Assembly (NCBI GenBank): GCA_021796055.1
Contig: JAJYOS010000143.1
Location: forward strand, 1 to 10,341
From: Bacteroidota bacterium
Lineage (GTDB): Bacteria > Bacteroidota > Kryptoniia > Kryptoniales > JAKASW01
Length of the DNA stretch: 10,341 nt
Direction of reading: 5' to 3'
The notes beneath the pieces are model-generated. The model saw only the letters and a program-made list of their open reading frames with translations, was not told the origin of the DNA and did no database searches. Of the stretch, positions 1 to 5,590 are shown piece by piece. The position numbers and the translations under genes are program-made. Positions within the stretch are counted from its first letter, which is position 1; every line of letters begins with the position of its first letter.

Positions 1-187
1 ACAAGCTAACTTAAAATGATGTTCGGCGTGTGATCTTTCTGACTCAATTACAGCTTGAGGATGACCTTGGTGCGTAAACATTGAGGGAGCATTGGTCAGG
101 TAGAGAGGATTATTTCACTCGACAAAATCGAAGAAATTCGAGTCACTTACACTCCTGTCGCCCGAACATCATTTTAAGTTAGCTTGT
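1..187. repeat. MITE-like element bounded by a 26-bp perfect inverted repeat
   Basis: Bases 1-26 are an exact reverse complement of bases 162-187 (the left arm begins ACAAGCTAAC, the right arm ends GTTAGCTTGT). The 135-bp interior holds no convincing gene; it has a smaller internal hairpin (117-122 with 138-143, ACTCGA/TCGAGT). The size, long perfect termini and lack of coding capacity fit a miniature inverted-repeat transposable element. It lies just past the end of the PKS operon. Because the left arm starts at the first base of the window, a flanking target duplication cannot be examined, and an inverted repeat created at a contig end by assembly is also possible. It is not an attC site: the arms lack the RYYYAAC/GTTRRRY core. 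Confidence 0.55.
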
Positions 188-222
188 TTGAACTATTCAA
201 GTTTCAGCCGTGTTGAGTTTTT

Positions 223-290
223 AAACGCCGGACGGACGAAAAAAGGTGTGTCATATGATGTATTCGGTGGTAATTCCGTCCGGCATTTTT
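223..290. terminator. Stem-loop terminator downstream of the PKS operon, possibly bidirectional
   Basis: GCCGGACGGA (227-236) pairs perfectly with TCCGTCCGGC (275-284). Flanking AAA/TTT pairs and one G-T wobble extend the stem to about 14 bp around a loop of about 38 bases. On the plus strand the stem is followed by ATTTTT (285-290). On the minus strand, which carries transcription from the methyltransferase gene ending at 292, it is followed by GTTTAAAAA, a weaker T-tract. It most likely ends the minus-strand PKS operon and shields it from plus-strand transcripts. The long loop makes it less than ideal. Confidence 0.55.
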
Positions 291-291
291 C

Positions 292-804
292 TTACTGCGA
301 ATTGGGGATCGGAAGCGATTGTGTTTCCAGCCTTATTCTTCTCCAAAGCACTAAGATATTAAGTACCGTGAAGAACAATGCGGTGAAGTAGCATGAGAAC
401 ACCAAGGGTACAACCGCTATTTCCGTGACCACTGCGACGTAGTTAGGATGCTTCATGAACCGGTAGGGGCCCACCTTGACGATTCGATGGTCGAGAGCGA
501 TGAGGATCTTTGTGTTCCAGTATACGCCGAGCGACGAGATTGCCCAGTACCGAAGGCACTGTGCTGCCGCGAAGACGGCGACGAGAGCCGGCCAGTAATG
601 ATTTATGGGACGCCGGAATAAAATATATTCGGCAGCGATCGATACGAAGAATGCTGAATGCATCGCCACTATGAACTTATAGCCCCTCCTGTCGATTTCC
701 ACCGCGCCTCGCTTCTTTAGAGCAATTTCGTGCCGACGCGCGATCGTGAGCTCGGCGATTCTCTGTGCCAGGATAAGAGACAGGAAAACTATTAGTAGTA
801 TCAT
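292..804 (-). CDS. Isoprenylcysteine carboxyl methyltransferase (ICMT)-family membrane protein, PKS partner
   Basis: A 170-residue integral membrane protein with hydrophobic segments near residues 1-15, 44-63, 70-90 and 122-153. It carries the ICMT-family S-adenosylmethionine-binding signature GPYRFMKHPNY (112-122) and the C-terminal RIRLE motif (156-160). It starts with an ATG inside the ATGA overlap with the stop codon of the upstream polyketide synthase, so the two are co-transcribed and translationally coupled. The same pairing (type III PKS plus ICMT-like protein) is known from the Bacillus bpsA-bpsB locus, where the methyltransferase O-methylates alkylpyrones. By analogy this protein probably methylates the PKS product at the membrane rather than a prenylated protein. 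The family call is firm; the substrate is inferred. Confidence 0.85.
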   Translation of the reverse strand: MILLIVFLSLILAQRIAELTIARRHEIALKKRGAVEIDRRGYKFIVAMHSAFFVSIAAEYILFRRPINHYWPALVAVFAAAQCLRYWAISSLGVYWNTKILIALDHRIVKVGPYRFMKHPNYVAVVTEIAVVPLVFSCYFTALFFTVLNILVLWRRIRLETQSLPIPNSQ

Positions 805-1865
805 TCCGTCCTGAAGAGGATAAGTTCTGAGCTGAAGCCTGGGCCGAGCGCCGAGATGAGGCCGTACTTGCCCGGGGCGAACTCCGTACTGTCGAGGAAT
901 TCCTTTAAGACATATAGCACCGTCGGCGATGACATGTTGCCATGTTTGCGCAGGACTGCGCGGGTAAATCGCATCTCGTCGCTTTCCAAGTTTAGCGCTT
1001 CCTCGTAGGCGTCTATCACTTTTGGCCCGCCGGGGTGTACCACGAAATGTTTTATTTCATGCATGTCAATGTTGTTGCGCTCGGCGAGCTCCTGTATGTT
1101 TCGCCTGACGCTTCCGTGCACGATCGCGGGGATGTCTTTGCTGAAGATGACCTTGAGGCCATTGTCCCTCACATCCCAACCCATAACGTCGAGTGAATCG
1201 TCGTATATCGTCGACAGAGAATCGAGAAGCCTGATCCCTTTCCGGTTGGCGAGCGGATGTTTATCGCCAACTACAACCACCGCCGCCGCCCCATCCGAGA
1301 ATAGAGATGTCCCTATTATGTTGCTCTTACTATAATCGCCTTTTTGAAACGTGAGTCCGCAGAGTTCGATGGCTATGACAAGCGCCGAGTGTGAAGGCAT
1401 GGCGGTAGTGTATTCGAAGGCGCGGCTCAATCCTACCGCTCCGCCGGCGCAACCGATTCCCCAGATTGGAGTTCTGCGAACGTGTTGATCGAAGCCGAGT
1501 ATGTTGTGGAGCCTGGCATCTATGCTGGGTGTGGATATGCCGGTGCTTGAAACAAATATGATGTGATGGAGATCCCTGCTCCCGATTCCGGCTGCCGCCA
1601 GGCATTCCCGCGCGCAGGCTGCAGACATCCTCAGGGCGCTCTCGGTATAAAGGCGGTTCCTTTCGGCGAACCCATGTTCCTCGCCGTACCACTCTTTTGG
1701 CTCGGTGAAATGGCGAGACTCAATCGACGCGTTTGTGAAGACACTCGCGAGACGCTCGAATCCGACCCGCTCCCCCGAGAACACCTGACGTGCAAAATCT
1801 TTGACTTCGTCCTGTCCGACTCTGGTTGGCGCATCCTCGGTCGCGACCGATATCAGCTTTGACAT
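801..1865 (-). CDS. Type III polyketide synthase (chalcone/stilbene synthase family)
   Basis: A 354-residue homodimeric thiolase-fold condensing enzyme that extends an acyl-CoA starter with malonyl-CoA. The catalytic triad is visible: Cys139 in WGIGCAGG, His277 in VVHPGGPK and Asn310 in KHGNMSS. Its spacing (138 and 33 residues) nearly matches Cys164-His303-Asn336 of plant chalcone synthase. The C-terminal GPGFSSEL motif that shapes the active site is present (341-348). Bacterial members with an ICMT-like partner usually make long-chain alkylpyrones or alkylresorcinols, probably membrane lipids; that product is inferred. The ATG at 1865 is supported by AGGAG (1872-1876) six bases upstream. 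It is the first gene of a two-gene operon and overlaps its partner by 4 bp. A TATAAT box lies at 1901-1906. Confidence 0.95.
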   Translation of the reverse strand: MSKLISVATEDAPTRVGQDEVKDFARQVFSGERVGFERLASVFTNASIESRHFTEPKEWYGEEHGFAERNRLYTESALRMSAACARECLAAAGIGSRDLHHIIFVSSTGISTPSIDARLHNILGFDQHVRRTPIWGIGCAGGAVGLSRAFEYTTAMPSHSALVIAIELCGLTFQKGDYSKSNIIGTSLFSDGAAAVVVVGDKHPLANRKGIRLLDSLSTIYDDSLDVMGWDVRDNGLKVIFSKDIPAIVHGSVRRNIQELAERNNIDMHEIKHFVVHPGGPKVIDAYEEALNLESDEMRFTRAVLRKHGNMSSPTVLYVLKEFLDSTEFAPGKYGLISALGPGFSSELILFRTE

Positions 1866-1900
1866 GCGAAACTCCTCATTTTATGGAGATTTCAGAAGCG

Positions 1901-1930
1901 ATTATACATCCTCAAACTGGCACGGGCTAA
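1901..1930 (-). promoter_or_regulatory. Predicted sigma-70 promoter of the PKS operon
   Basis: On the minus strand a perfect TATAAT -10 box lies at 1906-1901. The best -35 candidate, TTAGCC (1930-1925), is weak, with an 18-base spacer. Transcription would begin near 1894, giving a leader of about 30 bases that includes the AGGAG ribosome site. The weak -35 suggests help from an activator, which is inference. Confidence 0.45.
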
Positions 1931-1933
1931 TTG

Positions 1934-1963
1934 TTGAGGAAGTTAACTCTGATCGGCTATAAT
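1934..1963 (+). promoter_or_regulatory. Predicted sigma-70 promoter of amtB
   Basis: TTGAGG (1934-1939, four of six matches to TTGACA) is separated by 18 bases from a perfect TATAAT (1958-1963). A start near 1970 would leave an untranslated leader of about 140 bases before the amtB ATG. That leader is AT-rich, contains two AAGCTTT segments (1971 and 2091) and one short hairpin (CGCT 2049-2052 with AGCG 2061-2064). No recognised riboswitch is seen. The -35 regions of this and the divergent PKS promoter nearly abut. Confidence 0.5.
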
Positions 1964-2109
1964 CCATAAAAAGCTTTGTTTATGATACAGAGAATATTAT
2001 TTTTTAAAGTTCAGATCAACTTTGCGTGGAATTAATCTGGACCGTTATCGCTTTCGGCGGAGCGTTCAATTATCAAGGTCAAGAAATAATAAGCTTTTGA
2101 GTTCATACG

Positions 2110-3477
2110 ATGAAGAAATATGTGATTCTCGGCGCACCAATAACTTTTCTCCTTTCTTCGGGGCTTGCATTCGCTCAATCTGCGAACGGAGGAGTTGATA
2201 AGATCAGTTTGGGCCCGGCGGCTCAACATCTCCAGCATGTAGTGGGCGTCAATGCGGGCGACACGACCTGGATGTTGATCTCAACCGCGCTGGTAATGCT
2301 GATGACTCCCGGTCTCGCGCTCTTCTATGGCGGGATGGTCCGCCGAAAGAATGTGCTCGGTACCATAATGCAGAGCTTCATAGCCATCGGAGTGATCACC
2401 ATACAATGGGTTCTTTTCGGCTATTCGCTTGCTTTCGGACCAGACGTCGGTCACGTTATCGGGAGTCTCAGGTGGTTCGGTCTCAACGGGGTGGGACTCG
2501 CTCCGAATCCTGCTTATGCTCCGAAGATCCCGCATGAAGCATTCATGCTATTTCAGATGATGTTTGCCATAATCACTCCTGCTTTGATAACAGGCGCGAT
2601 TGCCGAGAGGTTCAAGTTTAAGACTTATGTCGTGTTTCTTCTTCTGTGGGCCACGTTCGTTTATGACCCGCTGGCCCACTGGGTGTGGGGTGTTGGCGGG
2701 TGGATGAGAAATTTTGGCGCGCTCGATTTCGCCGGCGGTCTGGTCGTGCATGTGAGTTCCGGCGTCTCTGCGCTTGTCGCGGCCATGCTCATCGGAAGAA
2801 GGAGAGGTTACGGACAGGAACCGATGCCGCCGCACAATCTTACGATGACGCTTATCGGAGTGGCACTCCTCTGGTTCGGGTGGTTCGGATTTAATGCGGG
2901 GAGCGCGCTTGCTTCGGGAGCACTTGCCACATCGGCATTTCTCGCGACCCAAATAGCGGCTTCATCTGCCGCGCTTTCGTGGACGATGGCCGAATGGTAT
3001 ACTCGTGGCAAGCCGACGGTCCTTGGCGCTGCTTCGGGAGCCGTCGCGGGACTCGTTGCAATTACTCCGGCGTCAGGTTTTGTCGGACCGATGGCGGCTC
3101 TCGTAATCGGTGTTATTGGCGGTGTAATATGTTTCTCGGGGATCCGTTTAAAGGAGAAATTCGGATACGACGACTCTCTCGACACTGTCGGCGTCCACGG
3201 CGTCGGAGGCGCCTGGGGTGCGATAGCAACCGGCCTGTTCGCATCTCTGGCGATCAACCCCGCGGGCGCGAACGGACTCTTCAGCGGGAATATAAGACTC
3301 CTCGGCGCCCAGCTTCTCGCTCTCGTCGTCGTGATCGTCTATGCCTTCTCAATTACCTGGGTTATTCTAAAACTGCTCGACAAGACCATGGGACTTCGTG
3401 TATCGCCCGAAGACGAAATTGACGGGCTCGATCTTGCTCAACACGGTGAAAGCGGCTACGTGTTCGAAGAACTCTAA
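2110..3477 (+). CDS. amtB: Ammonium channel/transporter of the Amt/Rh family
   Basis: A 455-residue inner-membrane channel with a cleavable signal peptide (MKKYVILG..., likely cut after AFA at residue 22) and about eleven transmembrane helices. The twin conducting-pore histidines are His214 (in the signature DFAGGLVVHVSSG, 206-218) and His363 (GVHGVGGAWG). Their 149-residue spacing matches His168/His318 of E. coli AmtB. Asp186 in YDPLAHWVWG fits the structural Asp160 position, and FAIITPALI...AERF supplies the gate region. The cytoplasmic tail keeps GLDLAQHGESGY (439-450), where a PII protein (GlnK) docks to close the channel, but no glnK is in the window. The ribosome site is poor (only GAG at 2099-2101), although the ATG directly begins the signal peptide. 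It is divergent from the PKS operon and followed by a separately promoted small gene. Confidence 0.97.
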   Translation: MKKYVILGAPITFLLSSGLAFAQSANGGVDKISLGPAAQHLQHVVGVNAGDTTWMLISTALVMLMTPGLALFYGGMVRRKNVLGTIMQSFIAIGVITIQWVLFGYSLAFGPDVGHVIGSLRWFGLNGVGLAPNPAYAPKIPHEAFMLFQMMFAIITPALITGAIAERFKFKTYVVFLLLWATFVYDPLAHWVWGVGGWMRNFGALDFAGGLVVHVSSGVSALVAAMLIGRRRGYGQEPMPPHNLTMTLIGVALLWFGWFGFNAGSALASGALATSAFLATQIAASSAALSWTMAEWYTRGKPTVLGAASGAVAGLVAITPASGFVGPMAALVIGVIGGVICFSGIRLKEKFGYDDSLDTVGVHGVGGAWGAIATGLFASLAINPAGANGLFSGNIRLLGAQLLALVVVIVYAFSITWVILKLLDKTMGLRVSPEDEIDGLDLAQHGESGYVFEEL

Positions 3478-3609
3478 CGCATGCTCCTGTCGCGAAAATG
3501 AGCCGGAGTACAAATGAAGAATCCTAATCCAAGAGCCGTAAACGCGATGGGAAGCTGTAAAGTGTCAGCTAATTTTCTTAAGTGAGCTCGACAGGTACTC
3601 CTGTGAACA

Positions 3610-3638
3610 TTGACAGCCCCGCGACTCATGAATATATT
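3610..3638 (+). promoter_or_regulatory. Near-consensus sigma-70 promoter of the small zinc-ribbon gene
   Basis: A perfect TTGACA (3610-3615) and TATATT (3633-3638, five of six) are separated by the optimal 17 bases. Transcription would start near 3645, about 23 bases before the ATG at 3668. This is the best promoter in the window. It shows that the short downstream frame is probably a gene of its own rather than part of an amtB operon. Confidence 0.8.
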
Positions 3639-3655
3639 CCAAAGTGCAGAAGAAC

Positions 3656-3660
3656 AGGAG
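3656..3660 (+). promoter_or_regulatory. Ribosome binding site fixing the start of the zinc-ribbon gene
   Basis: AGGAG lies seven bases before ATG 3668. An in-frame ATG at 3644 would place this site inside the coding region and has no ribosome site of its own, so 3668 is the better start. Confidence 0.75.
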
Positions 3661-3667
3661 AAGCGAG

Positions 3668-3844
3668 ATGTTTCACAAAGAATCCCAATGGGAAGTTGTC
3701 TGTGATGTATGCAACGGGACTCGCTTTATCGGCGTGGTCCAGAGTGGCGAAAACTTCGAGTTCATCGAATGCGAGAAATGTCATGGCACAGGACATATTT
3801 CGGTCATACAGTTCGGTTTCTCGGGTGACGATGAAGAAGAATGA
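3668..3844 (+). CDS. Small DnaJ-type zinc-ribbon protein, function unknown
   Basis: A 58-residue protein with two paired-cysteine knuckles: C12-D-V-C15-N-G-T and C35-E-K-C38-H-G-T-G. The second matches the CxxCxGxG repeat of the DnaJ zinc-binding domain exactly and the first matches it partly, so one zinc ion is probably held by four cysteines. The segment between them is about 20 residues, and the tail is acidic (DDEEE). No J-domain or other domain is present, so it is not a chaperone DnaJ. Similar minimal CxxCxGxG proteins occur in other families (for example the anti-TRAP protein), but I do not recognise this one. The gene has its own strong promoter, a good ribosome site and a GC-rich hairpin just after the stop, forming a complete monocistronic unit. 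Confidence 0.8.
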   Translation: MFHKESQWEVVCDVCNGTRFIGVVQSGENFEFIECEKCHGTGHISVIQFGFSGDDEEE

Positions 3845-3862
3845 ACTTGAGGCGGTACATAT

Positions 3863-3884
3863 CCGCTCCATTCTGTTGGAGCGG
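3863..3884 (+). terminator. GC-rich hairpin after the zinc-ribbon gene
   Basis: CCGCTCCA (3863-3870) pairs perfectly with TGGAGCGG (3877-3884) around a six-base loop, 18 bases after the stop codon. No T-tract follows directly (the next T-run is near 3925), so it may be a Rho-assisted terminator or an mRNA 3' stabiliser. The remaining sequence from 3885 to 4132 shows no gene I can support. Confidence 0.5.
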
Positions 3885-4132
3885 CGACTTCTGGATTGAA
3901 TCTGCGTTCCCGAAGATCAACAAGATTTTTACTTTGTAATACTTAAGGAGAAGCGGCGGCGTAATTGTGATCCAATACGCTGCCCTTCTATTGTTTTGCA
4001 CCTCCATCGTTAATTTCTAACATGCCGTTGCCACTTCCACCGAGCTATCATCCAAGCCTGATAAGTGGACTGACTTTCGATGATCTCTATTTGCAAGTTT
4101 GAGTGCGAACGAGATACCTTGTCGTGGCTGAT

Positions 4133-4564
4133 ATGAAAACAGAAGATCTCGCAATACTCCCCGGCATAACAATTCCCCTTTCGGAACTGGAATTTCGCAC
4201 GTCTCGCAGCGGTGGTCCGGGCGGCCAGAACGTTAACAAGGTGGAGTCCAAGGTTGAACTTCTCTTCGATGTTGTGAACTCTCCCTCGCTGACCATTGCC
4301 CAGCGGACCCGTCTTCTGGACCGGCTTCGAAACAGAATCGACTCTCTCGGCTTCCTTCACCTCTCCTCCCAAGTCTCACGGAGCCAGTTTGAGAACAGGG
4401 AGATAGTCGTGGCTGAATTTATTCGCCTGGTCAGAGCGGCTCTTAAACCCGTCAAGAAGCGGGTAAGGACGCGACCATCAAAGGCTTCGAAGGAGGAGAG
4501 ACTGAAGGGGAAGAGAATTCGGTCGGAGAAGAAAAAATTTCGGGGTGGCCATGGTATTGAATAA
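4133..4564 (+). CDS. arfB: Alternative ribosome-rescue factor ArfB, peptidyl-tRNA hydrolase (YaeJ/ICT1 family)
   Basis: A 143-residue release-factor-like hydrolase that frees nascent chains from ribosomes stalled without a stop codon. The catalytic GGQ motif sits at residues 30-32 (SGGPGGQNVNKVESK), close to its place in E. coli ArfB (140 residues). The protein ends in a long basic tail (about 104-140, rich in Lys/Arg, with RTRPSKASKEERLKGKR), which in the family enters the empty mRNA channel and senses ribosomes lacking downstream mRNA. The ATG at 4133 gives the usual family length. The same frame is open to a GTG at 4103, which would add ten residues. Neither start has a clear ribosome site. 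Its stop lies three bases from that of the convergent dehydrogenase gene. Confidence 0.92.
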   Translation: MKTEDLAILPGITIPLSELEFRTSRSGGPGGQNVNKVESKVELLFDVVNSPSLTIAQRTRLLDRLRNRIDSLGFLHLSSQVSRSQFENREIVVAEFIRLVRAALKPVKKRVRTRPSKASKEERLKGKRIRSEKKKFRGGHGIE

Positions 4565-4567
4565 CAT

Positions 4568-5542
4568 CTAAATGTAATCTTCCCTTCGCTGGATGTTTCT
4601 CAACGGCTCGCCGTGAGCGAAACGTAGAACGTTGTCAAGCGCACGGTCGAGCGCCACAGCGTATGCTCCGTCTGTGAGGAACGAATTGTGAGGAGATCCC
4701 AAAACATTGTCCAGTTCGAAGAAAGGGAAGTGTATCTCGAACCTGGGGTGGTTGAAAGGCTCTATCCACCAAGATTCGATCCCGGCCTTGAAAAAAGGAT
4801 GAGATTTTAGATGCTCGTAAAGGCTCCTTTCGTCGATCAGGTCTCCACGCGCGACATTTATCAGGACGGCATCTGGCTTCATCGTGTCGAGCTCTCTTTT
4901 CCCGATTAGTCCTCGCGTCTTTCTGTTGAGGCCGACCGACAGGAGCAGGAAGTCCGATTGCCGGAGCACTTTATCGAGGTCATCCAGCTTCCCGATGAAA
5001 TCGACGTTCCTGTCCGTCATGCCGCTTGAGTTTATCGCCATGATTTTCATCCCGAACGCTCGAGCGAGTTCCGCGGTCTTCTTTCCGATGCCGCCGAAAC
5101 CGATAATGCCCATGGTAGATCCCGAAAGCATCTTGTGTGGCGTCTTTTGATCGAAGATGCCTTCGCTAAGTCCCCGATGGAGGGGAAGGAAATTTCTCGC
5201 GAGCGCGAGCATCATTCCGATGCTGTGTTCCGCAATCGACTCGCTGAACACTCCTCCATTGCTGCAAATAGTTATTTCTGGTCTGAGGCGATCGTAAGGT
5301 ATGATGTCCGCCCCGGCGAGCGTTATCTGGATAAGCCTAACGTTGTCGAGATGTGAAAGCTCTTCCGCTCTTATATCTCTTCTGAAATTCATTGCGAGCA
5401 AAACTTCAGCTTCCTCAAGGAGGCGGACTCGCCGTCCATCATCGGCGCCCGCCAGGAATTCCACTTCGAATTCTCCATCGAGCCTCTTCTTTGTCAGGGC
5501 TGTCAGTTCAGCGTTCAGATTCTGTGCCGCTACAAGTTTCAT
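4568..5542 (-). CDS. D-isomer-specific 2-hydroxyacid dehydrogenase, NAD(P)-dependent
   Basis: A 324-residue cytoplasmic oxidoreductase that interconverts a 2-oxoacid and its D-2-hydroxyacid. The N-terminal substrate-binding part is followed by the Rossmann nucleotide-binding motif GFGGIGKKTAELARAFG (148-164). The catalytic residues are Arg232 in NVARGDLID, Glu261 in WWIEPF and His285 in GSPHNS. Position 256 is Glu where D-lactate dehydrogenase and many relatives have Asp (GIESWW), a variation near the active site that I cannot tie to a substrate. The acid after the second glycine-rich strand does not settle NADH versus NADPH preference. It lies 48 bases after the heparinase-like gene on the same strand, so both may be co-transcribed. 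Glyoxylate reductase, D-lactate dehydrogenase and phosphoglycerate dehydrogenase-like activities all remain possible. Confidence 0.9.
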   Translation of the reverse strand: MKLVAAQNLNAELTALTKKRLDGEFEVEFLAGADDGRRVRLLEEAEVLLAMNFRRDIRAEELSHLDNVRLIQITLAGADIIPYDRLRPEITICSNGGVFSESIAEHSIGMMLALARNFLPLHRGLSEGIFDQKTPHKMLSGSTMGIIGFGGIGKKTAELARAFGMKIMAINSSGMTDRNVDFIGKLDDLDKVLRQSDFLLLSVGLNRKTRGLIGKRELDTMKPDAVLINVARGDLIDERSLYEHLKSHPFFKAGIESWWIEPFNHPRFEIHFPFFELDNVLGSPHNSFLTDGAYAVALDRALDNVLRFAHGEPLRNIQRREDYI

Positions 5543-5590
5543 TGGTATTCGCTCTTGGTTCTTGTGGTGATCAGTATCTTTTGTGAAAAT

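Noticed and set aside
1..187. Integron attC site
   Set aside because: The arms are a perfect palindrome without the RYYYAAC/GTTRRRY cores or the unpaired bases needed for attC recombination, and no integron gene is present.
188..391. 67-residue plus-strand frame after the inverted-repeat element
   Set aside because: Contains the terminator stem-loop, runs antisense into the methyltransferase gene and has no protein-like features.
1918..1936. TGGCAC as a possible sigma-54 (-24) element for amtB
   Set aside because: The GC expected at -12 with the fixed spacing is absent (TT found), and a good sigma-70 -10 box lies downstream.
2548..2952. 134-residue minus-strand frame inside amtB
   Set aside because: Antisense shadow of the transmembrane coding sequence; highly charged, with no family resemblance.
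3514..3585. 23-codon frame (MKNPNPRAV...) after amtB
   Set aside because: Very short, no ribosome site and no recognisable pattern.
3582..3899. 105-residue plus-strand frame overlapping the zinc-ribbon gene
   Set aside because: A different frame over the same DNA; it spans the predicted promoter and the 3' hairpin, whereas the 58-residue frame fits between them and has the CxxC motifs.
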